In this document: one piece after another, positions 52,081 through 57,561 of the stretch
Layout: the number at the start of each line of letters is the position of its first letter
How positions within the stretch are numbered: position 1 is the first letter of the stretch
DNA from: Planctomycetota bacterium
Lineage (GTDB): Bacteria; Planctomycetota; J058
Assembly: GCA_019636275.1 (NCBI GenBank)
Contig: JAHBXY010000044.1
Span: 1 to 57,561, forward strand
Length of the DNA: 57,561 nucleotides
Reading direction: 5' to 3'
Translations under genes and position numbers: made by a program
The notes under the pieces: model-generated
The model's input: only the letters and a program-made list of their open reading frames with translations
What the model was told of the DNA's origin: nothing
Databases searched by the model: none

Positions 52081-52502
52081 GACGCCGCCCCCAGGAGCAC
52101 GGTCAGCGTGGCCTCGGCCACGAGCGCCCCGGCGCGCGTCGCGGCGCCGCGGAACGTGCCCGCCGCGCCGTCGGTCCACGTGCGCTCGACCGTGACGTCG
52201 ATCACGTCGCCCGGCGCGAAGCCGTCGACGTGCAGGACGAGGTCGCGCGCGCCGAGGAGCAGGCCCACGCGCGGCGGCTCGGCGCGCGCGTAGGCGCCGA
52301 GGCCGACCCACGCGCCGACCGCCTGGGCCATGTACTCCAGCGCCACGACCGCCGGGACCGCGCCGTCGCGCGCGTAGGCGCTGCCCTCGCGGATCGTCAC
52401 CCGGCAGGTCATCGCGACGTCGTCGGCGGTCACGACCTCGTCGAGGAGCAGCGCCGGCCCGCGCTGCGGCAGGAGGCGCTCGAGCGGCGGCCACGCGGTC
52501 AC
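52077..52502 (-). CDS. Hotdog-fold 3-hydroxyacyl-ACP dehydratase-like protein with His-to-Gln change
   Basis: A 141-residue protein of the FabZ/ApeP-like dehydratase group. The N-terminal LLPQRGPALLLDEV aligns with the family's LPHRxPxLLLD, but the catalytic His is Gln13. The partner acid is kept as Glu56 in ALEYMAQAVGAW. The rest matches the length and strand pattern of aryl-polyene dehydratases (VGLLLGARDL, VTVERTWTDGAAGTFRGAAT). Without the His, normal dehydration is doubtful; it may be a scaffold or use another base. GTG 52502 overlaps the upstream stop (GTGA), and its own stop overlaps the KS1 ATG. Confidence 0.78.
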   Translation of the reverse strand: MTAWPPLERLLPQRGPALLLDEVVTADDVAMTCRVTIREGSAYARDGAVPAVVALEYMAQAVGAWVGLGAYARAEPPRVGLLLGARDLVLHVDGFAPGDVIDVTVERTWTDGAAGTFRGAATRAGALVAEATLTVLLGAAS

Positions 52503-53227
52503 GGCGACACCTCCGCGCACCAGACGTCGTCGTCGCCCGCCTCGAGCGCGACGACGGCCGGTCCGCCGACGAGCAGGGCGTCGACGAGCGCCAGGGCCGG
52601 CGCCACCGGATTGGCGACGTCGACTGCCCTGGTCGCCGACGCGGCCCGCCTCACGAGGCGCAGCCCCGGCCCGGGGCCGCCCGCACGCAGGAGCAGGGCC
52701 GCCGCCAGCGACGCCCCGGGCTCGCCCGCGAACGGCGCCGGGAGCGGCTCGTCGGCGAGGACCACCGCCACGTCGGCCCCTCGCGCGGCGAGCAGGCCCA
52801 GGCCCTCGAGGAGCGCCATCGCCACCGTCGCCGGTCCGGCGGCGACCGTGGTCGAGGGCGCCCGGTTGCCGGCCGCGATCGACGCCAGCCCCAGGGCCGC
52901 GTTCTGCACGCTGTTCGTGAACAGCGCCGGCGACAGGACCTCGCCCCGCGCGAGCTGGTCGAGCAGGGCCACCGTCGTCTCGAGCTCGCCCCGGACCGAG
53001 CCGAGGACCATCACGACCTTCGCAGGGTCGGCGCCAGCGGCCGTCAGCGCCTGGCCGAGCGCCTCGCAGGTGAGCCGCGAGAGGAGGCTGGCCCGCCGGC
53101 GCAGCCTCGGCCCCAGGAGCGCGGCCGGCGGCTCGTCGGCGGGCGTCTCCAGCCCGCCCGCGCGCCACGCGTCGACCGACGGCGCGCGCGGCGTCCACAG
53201 CCCCAGCCCGGCGACGCGCGCGGTCAC
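52499..53227 (-). CDS. Chain-length-factor-like ketosynthase homologue
   Basis: A 242-residue protein that resembles only the N-terminal half of a ketosynthase (VVMVLGSVRGELETTVALL, FTNSVQNAALGLASIAAGNRAPSTTVAAGPATVAMALL). At the position of the catalytic Cys it has VAAGPAT, so it cannot condense. This matches the short ketoacyl-synthase-like chain-length factors of aryl-polyene clusters, which pair with an active ketosynthase and set product length. The GTG start has GGGAGG upstream and overlaps the preceding ketosynthase stop by 4 bases. The C-terminal 60 residues are poorly conserved in look. Confidence 0.8.
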   Translation of the reverse strand: MTARVAGLGLWTPRAPSVDAWRAGGLETPADEPPAALLGPRLRRRASLLSRLTCEALGQALTAAGADPAKVVMVLGSVRGELETTVALLDQLARGEVLSPALFTNSVQNAALGLASIAAGNRAPSTTVAAGPATVAMALLEGLGLLAARGADVAVVLADEPLPAPFAGEPGASLAAALLLRAGGPGPGLRLVRRAASATRAVDVANPVAPALALVDALLVGGPAVVALEAGDDDVWCAEVSP

Positions 53228-54405
53228 GCAGCCTCCCCGAGGAGGACGGCGGCGTTGCTGCCGCCGAAGCCGAGCGACGTCGACAGGACCACCCGGCACC
53301 GTCGCTCGAGCCGCGTCGTGGCCACGGCGATCCCCACGGCCGGGTCGAGCGGCGTCGCCCCCAGGCTCGCCGGGACGACGCCGCGCTCGAGCGACGCGAG
53401 CGCGAACACCGCCTCGGTGGCGCCCGCCGCCCCGAGCAGGTGCCCGGTGTAGGCCTTCGTGCTGGCCACGGGGACCTGCGCGCCCAGCAGGTCGGCGATC
53501 GCCCGCGCCTCCGCCGCGTCGTTGTGGCGCGTGCCCGTGCCGTGCGCGTTGACGTGGTCGACGTCGCCGGGCGTCAGCCCCGCGCGCGTGAGCGCGTCGG
53601 TCATCGCCAGCCGGGCCCCCAGGCCCTCGGGATGCGGCGCGCTGGCGTGGTGCGCGTCCTGGCTCTCGCCCACGGCGAGCAGCCTCGGGCCGTCGCCCGC
53701 GCGCTCGAGGAGCAGGAACGCCCCGCCCTCGCCCACGCTCATCCCGTCGCGGTCCGCCGCGAACGGCCGGCACCCCCGGGGCGAGACGACCTCCAGCCCG
53801 CCGAAGCCGTGCAGCGTCGTCCGGCAGAGCGAGTCGACGCCACCCACCAGCGCCGCGTCGACGAGGCCTTGCTCGACGAGGCGCATGGCGCTCCCGAGGA
53901 CCTTCGCCGACGACGAGCACGCCGTCGACACGACCCACCCCGGCCCGCGAACACCGGTCACCGCGCGCGCGAGGTCGAGGAGCGCGTGGAACGCGTGCTG
54001 GCGGTCGAAGTCGAACGCCGGGTCGAGCGCCCCCGTCCTCCGCCAGCCCAGGTAGGCCGCCTCCGTCCTCGCGATCCCCGACGTGCTGGTCCCCACGAGC
54101 ACGGCCACGCGCCCGGCCCCCCACCGCCTCACGGCACGGGCGACGGGGCCGGCCACCTCATCGAGCGCCAAGAGCGCGATTCGCGCCGCCCGCGTGTCGA
54201 ACGCCTCGAGACCCCGCGGCAGCGCCGGAAGGTCGCCCGGGATGACGCCGCACGGCGCGTCGCCCGCCGCGAGGGCCTCGCGCAGGTCGCCCGGCAGGGG
54301 CGCCAGGCCGCTGCGCCCCGCGTCGAGCGCGGCGAGCACCTCGGCCGTCGTGCGCCCGAGGGCGTTGACGGCGGAGCGAGCGGTGATCGGCAAGCCGGCG
54401 GGCAT
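53224..54405 (-). CDS. Beta-ketoacyl-ACP synthase (KS2), first gene of the polyene-like operon
   Basis: A 393-residue condensing enzyme with the complete Cys-His-His set: Cys163 in VVSTACSSSAK, NAHGTGTRHND and KAYTGHLLGA, plus the GFGGSNAAVLL loop near the C-terminus. The N-terminus (ITARSAVNALGRTTAEVLAALDAGRSGL) is like the ketosynthase partners found in aryl-polyene clusters rather than housekeeping FabF. It is the first of four translationally coupled genes and is likely the partner of the Cys-less protein that follows. ATG 54405 has only a weak ribosome site. The promoter should lie in the 83-base gap upstream. Confidence 0.9.
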   Translation of the reverse strand: MPAGLPITARSAVNALGRTTAEVLAALDAGRSGLAPLPGDLREALAAGDAPCGVIPGDLPALPRGLEAFDTRAARIALLALDEVAGPVARAVRRWGAGRVAVLVGTSTSGIARTEAAYLGWRRTGALDPAFDFDRQHAFHALLDLARAVTGVRGPGWVVSTACSSSAKVLGSAMRLVEQGLVDAALVGGVDSLCRTTLHGFGGLEVVSPRGCRPFAADRDGMSVGEGGAFLLLERAGDGPRLLAVGESQDAHHASAPHPEGLGARLAMTDALTRAGLTPGDVDHVNAHGTGTRHNDAAEARAIADLLGAQVPVASTKAYTGHLLGAAGATEAVFALASLERGVVPASLGATPLDPAVGIAVATTRLERRCRVVLSTSLGFGGSNAAVLLGEAA

Positions 54406-54488
54406 GAGCGGTGAGGATCACCCGCTGATGAACGACCGACAAGAGCAGCCGCGTGGGGATCGAGACCACCGTCGGTGTGTGGACGCTC

Positions 54489-55136
54489 CTACGCTGACGA
54501 GTCCAGGAGTTGCCGGAAGTTCCGCCGCGCGTGGCGAATGACGCTCGCTCGCGCGGCAGCGTCGAGGATACGGATGATCTCGCGACCCTGGGGGCCGAGG
54601 AGGAACGACGTCCGCGGACCGGGCGCGTGATCGACGTGAAGCCGCCCGAGGAACTCGACCAGGGAGCCCGATCGCGGCCCGCGGGCCGCTCGCCCCTGGA
54701 GCGCGAGGATCTGGCGCACGTTCTCCTGGAGCACGAGGCGCGAGTCCGCGGTGATCGGCTTGCGCGAGGCGGCGTTGAACTCGATCGAAGGGGCCTCGCA
54801 CCCCACGTCGCTGACGTCCCCTTCACTCCAGCGGACCACCGCGAAGCCCCTCGCCGCCAGGGCCGCCGCCACCTGCTCGACGAGCGATCCGGACGGCGAG
54901 TCCTCGCCTCCCAGGAGGTCACCCGGCTCGATCGCCGGAGTCGCGATCCCACGCGGTTGCGTCCTCAGGAACAGACCGAACGCGCGCAGCTCGTCCTGCA
55001 TCGCGAGAACGAGCTCCGCCTCCTGACGTCGAGAGACGCACGAGGAGAGCCCGAGGACGGAGGAGCCGTGCGAGCGCAGCTCGCAGAAGCCGAACTCCTC
55101 GGCAGCCGGGGAGAACATCAGGTGCAACGAGGTCAC
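54489..55136 (-). CDS. Unknown protein, possibly the 3' part of a frameshifted gene
   Basis: A 215-residue frame with no domain I know. Its first part (SLHLMFSPAAEEFGFCELRSHGSSVLGLS, then MQDELRAFGLFLRTQ) looks like a real folded segment. Its upstream in-frame codons (LYSRREAHP) also look sensible without a start, and they join smoothly to KLAEVLRA of the overlapping frame at 54919-55482. A one-base slip near 55155-55175 would make a single protein of about 330 residues. If separate, it starts at GTG 55136 (ATG 55118 is an alternative), both without a good ribosome site. It lies in a patch of lower G+C. Function unknown. Confidence 0.55.
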   Translation of the reverse strand: MTSLHLMFSPAAEEFGFCELRSHGSSVLGLSSCVSRRQEAELVLAMQDELRAFGLFLRTQPRGIATPAIEPGDLLGGEDSPSGSLVEQVAAALAARGFAVVRWSEGDVSDVGCEAPSIEFNAASRKPITADSRLVLQENVRQILALQGRAARGPRSGSLVEFLGRLHVDHAPGPRTSFLLGPQGREIIRILDAAARASVIRHARRNFRQLLDSSA

Positions 55137-55482
55137 GGGATGCGCCTCGCGCCGCGAGTAGAGCGCGGAGGACCTCAGCCAGCTTCAGGGCCGCGCGCAG
55201 ACCCTCCGCGCGCGAGCTCGGAACAGGCTCGGGGCGGGAGTCGAGCGCGATCTCGGATCCGATCCCGACCCATGGGCCGCTGCCATGTTCGACGTGCCCC
55301 TCGCACGAGTTCCAGGTCGGGATCCCGTGCCACCAGAGGAGGGCGACGAGCGGTGCGATGCCCGGCTCCAGCGGCAACGGATGGCGGCGCAGGCGCTCCA
55401 GCCGCTCTCGTTGCTCGGGCGAGAGCGCCTCGACGACGTCCTCCGCGCCGAGGTCGCCGCCACCTCGGTCAGGCATCTTCAT
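54919..55482 (-). CDS. Unknown protein with a CEGHxxHG segment, possibly the 5' part of a frameshifted gene
   Basis: A 187-residue frame. Residues 15-105 look like a genuine protein: EALSPEQRERLERLRRHPLPLEPGIAPLVALLWWHGIPTWNSCEGHVEHGSGPWVGI, where Cys and three His could bind metal. After about residue 105 the translation becomes Arg-rich and repetitive, typical of a wrong frame, and the likely continuation lies in the frame of 54489-55136. It begins at ATG 55482, 21 bases after the small gene at 55504, so both may share a transcript. I cannot assign a function. Confidence 0.55.
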   Translation of the reverse strand: MKMPDRGGGDLGAEDVVEALSPEQRERLERLRRHPLPLEPGIAPLVALLWWHGIPTWNSCEGHVEHGSGPWVGIGSEIALDSRPEPVPSSRAEGLRAALKLAEVLRALLAARGASRDLVAPDVLPGCRGVRLLRAALARLLRPRALLVRLSTSGGGARSRDAGRAARVRSVPEDATAWDRDSGDRAG

Positions 55483-55503
55483 GCGGGGGCGCGCTGCCGA
55501 CGA

Positions 55504-55716
55504 CTAAGCCTGCGACTGCTCTGCGGAGAGCGAGTCGCCGCCGTCGCCCGAGTAGTCGGGCATCATGTCGCCGTTCTCGTCCAGGATCCCGATGCCCTGG
55601 AGGATGCGAACCCGCTCATCGAGGTCCTTGGCGGCGAAGTCCGCGATGGCAGACCGCATGAGCTCGCCGCTCGGCGGAGGGAGATACTCGATGCTGTCCT
55701 GGTTCGGGAAGCCCAT
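55504..55716 (-). CDS. Small acidic protein of unknown function
   Basis: A 70-residue acidic protein (MGFPNQDSIEYLPPPSGE, then a helix around LMRSAIADFAAKDLDERVRILQGIG, and an acidic Ser/Gly-rich tail). There is no signal peptide, Cys pair or known motif. The ATG at 55716 has GGGAG with a 6-base spacer, a good start signal. It heads a likely two- or three-gene transcript with the frames at 55482 and 55136. Base composition here is clearly lower in G+C than in flanking genes. Confidence 0.6.
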   Translation of the reverse strand: MGFPNQDSIEYLPPPSGELMRSAIADFAAKDLDERVRILQGIGILDENGDMMPDYSGDGGDSLSAEQSQA

Positions 55717-55811
55717 TGCTGCTCCCAGTCTATCACAGGGGCCTGAAGTAACCGAGGACGCAGGCCATGTCCCGGACGGCGATCTGGATATGGGTCCGGG
55801 CCTTGAGGGAC

Positions 55812-56777
55812 TCAATCCCCCCGCGTCGGCACCGCCCCGTCGCAAACCCGGAACATGGCCTCGATCGGGCGCAGGGCCGCGCGCCGCAGGTCCTCCGGCA
55901 CGGTGATCTCCGGTCGCAGGTCGCGCAGGCAGTCGCGCAGCTTGACCACCGTGTTGCGCTTCATGTGCGGGCACTCGTTGCAGGCGCAGCCGGTGAGCGT
56001 GGGGATCGGGATGAACTCCTTGTCGGGCGCCGCCTTCTTCATGGCGTGAATGATGTTCGCCTCGGTGCCGACGAGGAACTTCCGCTTCTCGCTCTTGCGC
56101 GCGAACTCGAGGATCCCGGCCGTCGAGCCGATGTAGTCGGCGTGGCGCAGGACGCGCTCCTCGCACTCGGGGTGCGCCAGGACCGGGGCGTCGGGGTGCT
56201 CGTCCTTGAGCAGCACGACCTGCTTGTCGCTGAACACCTCGTGGACCATGCACGACCCGGGCCACAGGATGAGCTCGCGCCCGGTGACCTTCGCCAGGTA
56301 GGCGCCGAGGTTCTTGTCGGGGGCGAAGATCACCGGCCGGTCGCGCGGGATCGCCTCGATCACCTGCCGCGCGTTCGACGACGTGCAGGTGTAGTCGCTC
56401 ATCGCCTTGAGCTCGATGCTCGAGTTGATGTAGGTCACGACCAGGGCGTCCGGCCACTGCGCGCGCCAGGCGCGGAACTGCTCGGGCGGGCAGCCGTCGA
56501 CGAGCGAGCAGCCGGCCTCGAGGTCGGGCAGGACGACGGTCCGCCCGGGGTTCAGGATCTTGGCCGTCTCGGCCATGAACTTGACCCCGGCGAACACGAT
56601 GACGTCGGCCGTCGTCTTCGCCGCCTGCCGCGAGAGCTGCAGGCTGTCGCCGACGTGGTCGGCCAGGTCCTGCAGCTCGGGCCGCTGGTAGAAGTGCGCC
56701 AGGATCACGGCGTTGCGCTCCTTGCGCAAGGCGTCGATCTCCAGCTCGAGGTCGTCACGGATCAGCGTCGTCGTCAC
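55812..56777 (-). CDS. nadA: Quinolinate synthase A
   Basis: A 321-residue [4Fe-4S] enzyme that condenses iminoaspartate with dihydroxyacetone phosphate to quinolinate in de novo NAD synthesis. The three cluster cysteines are present in DLEAGCSLVDGCP, AHPECEERV and GCACNECPHMKRNT. Substrate-site segments VILAHFYQRPELQDLADHVGDSLQL, VTYINSSIELKAMSDYTCTSSNA and FAPDKNLGAYL are typical. GTG 56777 is preceded by GAGGGGG; length is normal for the family. Its usual partners nadB and nadC are not in the window. Confidence 0.96.
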   Translation of the reverse strand: MTTTLIRDDLELEIDALRKERNAVILAHFYQRPELQDLADHVGDSLQLSRQAAKTTADVIVFAGVKFMAETAKILNPGRTVVLPDLEAGCSLVDGCPPEQFRAWRAQWPDALVVTYINSSIELKAMSDYTCTSSNARQVIEAIPRDRPVIFAPDKNLGAYLAKVTGRELILWPGSCMVHEVFSDKQVVLLKDEHPDAPVLAHPECEERVLRHADYIGSTAGILEFARKSEKRKFLVGTEANIIHAMKKAAPDKEFIPIPTLTGCACNECPHMKRNTVVKLRDCLRDLRPEITVPEDLRRAALRPIEAMFRVCDGAVPTRGD

Positions 56778-56824
56778 CTGCGCCCCCTCTCCATCCCGGA
56801 GAAAGCGGTCCCACCGATTCTCGC

Positions 56825-57561
56825 TCAGCCGCCCGCCTCGGTGCGGTCGAAGGGGCCCTCCCCCGGCGCCGGGGGCAGCCCCGCCTCGCTGTCGACCGGC
56901 ACGACCAGCGGCGCCGGCCGCGCGGCCGGCGCCGCCGCCGCGCGGGCGAAGCGCCGCCGCGCCACCAGGAGCTCGAGGCCGTGCGCCAGGTAGACCGCCA
57001 TCAGGACCAGGACCAGCTCGGCCGTATGCCGCGCCTCGACCACCCGGATCGCGGGCGTGACCTCGCCCGTGAGCGCGGCGACCTCCGCCGAGTCGAAGCG
57101 CGTCAGCTCCTGCAGCCCCGGCACCAGCCCGCCGTGCCGCGCGTTGACCAGCGCCTGGCTCACGTAGAGGAACGGCACGAGGAGGAGCAGCCCGCGCGCC
57201 GTGCGCGAGAGGCTGATCTGCCGCACGCCCGGGACGAGCAGCCCCAGGATCGACACGACCGGCCCGGGCCTGAGGTCGCTCGCCAGCGGCTCGAAGGGCC
57301 GCATCGTGCGCACGAGCAGGGCGATCACCAGCACGAGCACGGAGGCGGGCACGAGGAAGAACGAGTCGCTGCGCAGCCGCGAGAAGACGAGGTTCACGCT
57401 CCACGCCTCCTCGAAGGCCAGGAGCGAGGCGTCGACGCGCGTGTGCACCGGCTGCGTCAGGTTGCGCAGGAGGTAGCTGGGGGCCGCCGTCCACCAGCGC
57501 GACCGCCCGACGACCAGCCGGTCGCGCTCGGCGGCCGTCGGCGGCGGCGCCAGCGGCCGCG
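56825..57561 (-). CDS. Membrane protein of unknown function, cut by the right edge
   Basis: At least 245 residues are visible, and the frame runs open off the window end, so the start is missing. Several hydrophobic helices are clear: FFLVPASVLVLVIALLV, a Gly/Val/Leu-rich helix around VVSILGLLVPG, GLLLLVPFLYVSQALVN and AELVLVLMAVYLAHGLELLV. The upstream codons (RLVVGRSRWWTAAPSYLLRNLTQPVHTRVD) look coding, so the GTG at 57448 is probably internal. The C-terminus is Ala/Pro-rich and acidic, presumably cytoplasmic. No family recognised. It precedes nadA on the same strand by 47 bases. Confidence 0.65.
   Translation of the reverse strand, partial: RPLAPPPTAAERDRLVVGRSRWWTAAPSYLLRNLTQPVHTRVDASLLAFEEAWSVNLVFSRLRSDSFFLVPASVLVLVIALLVRTMRPFEPLASDLRPGPVVSILGLLVPGVRQISLSRTARGLLLLVPFLYVSQALVNARHGGLVPGLQELTRFDSAEVAALTGEVTPAIRVVEARHTAELVLVLMAVYLAHGLELLVARRRFARAAAAPAARPAPLVVPVDSEAGLPPAPGEGPFDRTEAGG

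Noticed and set aside
55504..55560. GGDSLS near the C-terminus of the 70-residue protein as an acyl carrier protein site
   Set aside because: ACPs carry the serine in the middle of a four-helix fold of about 80 residues; here it is 10 residues from the end with no helices after it.

Overview
This is a gene-dense chromosomal window of very high G+C DNA from a Gram-negative (diderm) bacterium. The envelope is indicated by an LpxD-type lipid A gene, an LPS-kinase-like protein, two DUF3187-like outer-membrane proteins and a HlyD/ABC export operon. GTG and TTG starts are common, and many neighbouring genes overlap by 4 bases. Zinc-ribbon/TPR and HEAT-repeat proteins with one membrane anchor, several hybrid two-component proteins and the G+C level would suit Planctomycetota or Myxococcota. 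That assignment is an inference from gene style, not from a marker gene. I saw no rRNA, tRNA, CRISPR array, insertion sequence or phage gene.

Layout. 1-5.2 kb: a stand-alone receiver protein (-), a protein of six TFIIB-type zinc ribbons (+), and a receiver protein with a degenerate kinase core that has lost its phospho-accepting histidine (+). 3.4-8.6 kb: two divergent zinc-ribbon/membrane/TPR proteins. 8.6-14.8 kb: an envelope-signalling block with an LPS-kinase-like protein, a DUF3187-like porin, an OmpR-type regulator and its sensor kinase, an isoprenylcysteine/phospholipid methyltransferase-like membrane protein and a ferritin-like di-iron protein. Direct repeats with an 11-base period lie in three gaps of this block and look like binding sites of the regulator. 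15-19 kb: a 1363-residue CheB-CheR-PAS-kinase-receiver fusion. 19.6-22.7 kb: HlyD, ABC ATPase and ABC-2 permease. 22.8-26.7 kb: a small unknown gene, an AI-2E-family transporter, a remnant of a flippase-like membrane gene, a family 2 glycosyltransferase, and lpxD with a broken frame. 26.9-31 kb: a NitT/TauT-type ABC system (two fused permease domains plus an ATPase with an accessory C-terminal domain) and a second DUF3187-like protein. 31-33 kb: a HEAT-repeat protein.

33-47.8 kb holds one complete complex I operon on the minus strand, nuoA-B-C-D-EF-G-H-I-J-K-L-M-N, with nuoE and nuoF fused. A good sigma-70-like promoter lies in front of nuoA, and a duplicated 17-base palindrome lies in the largest internal gap, between nuoK and nuoL.

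48-54.4 kb resembles a reduced aryl-polyene-type fatty acid/polyketide locus: ketosynthase, chain-length-factor-like protein, hotdog dehydratase-like protein and second ketosynthase in a tightly overlapping operon. A halogenase-like flavoprotein and a PlsC-type acyltransferase follow, with an unrelated plus-strand gene between. No acyl carrier protein or ketoreductase is visible. 54.4-55.7 kb is a lower-G+C patch of unknown genes, two of which may be one frameshifted gene. The window ends with nadA and a membrane protein cut by the right edge.
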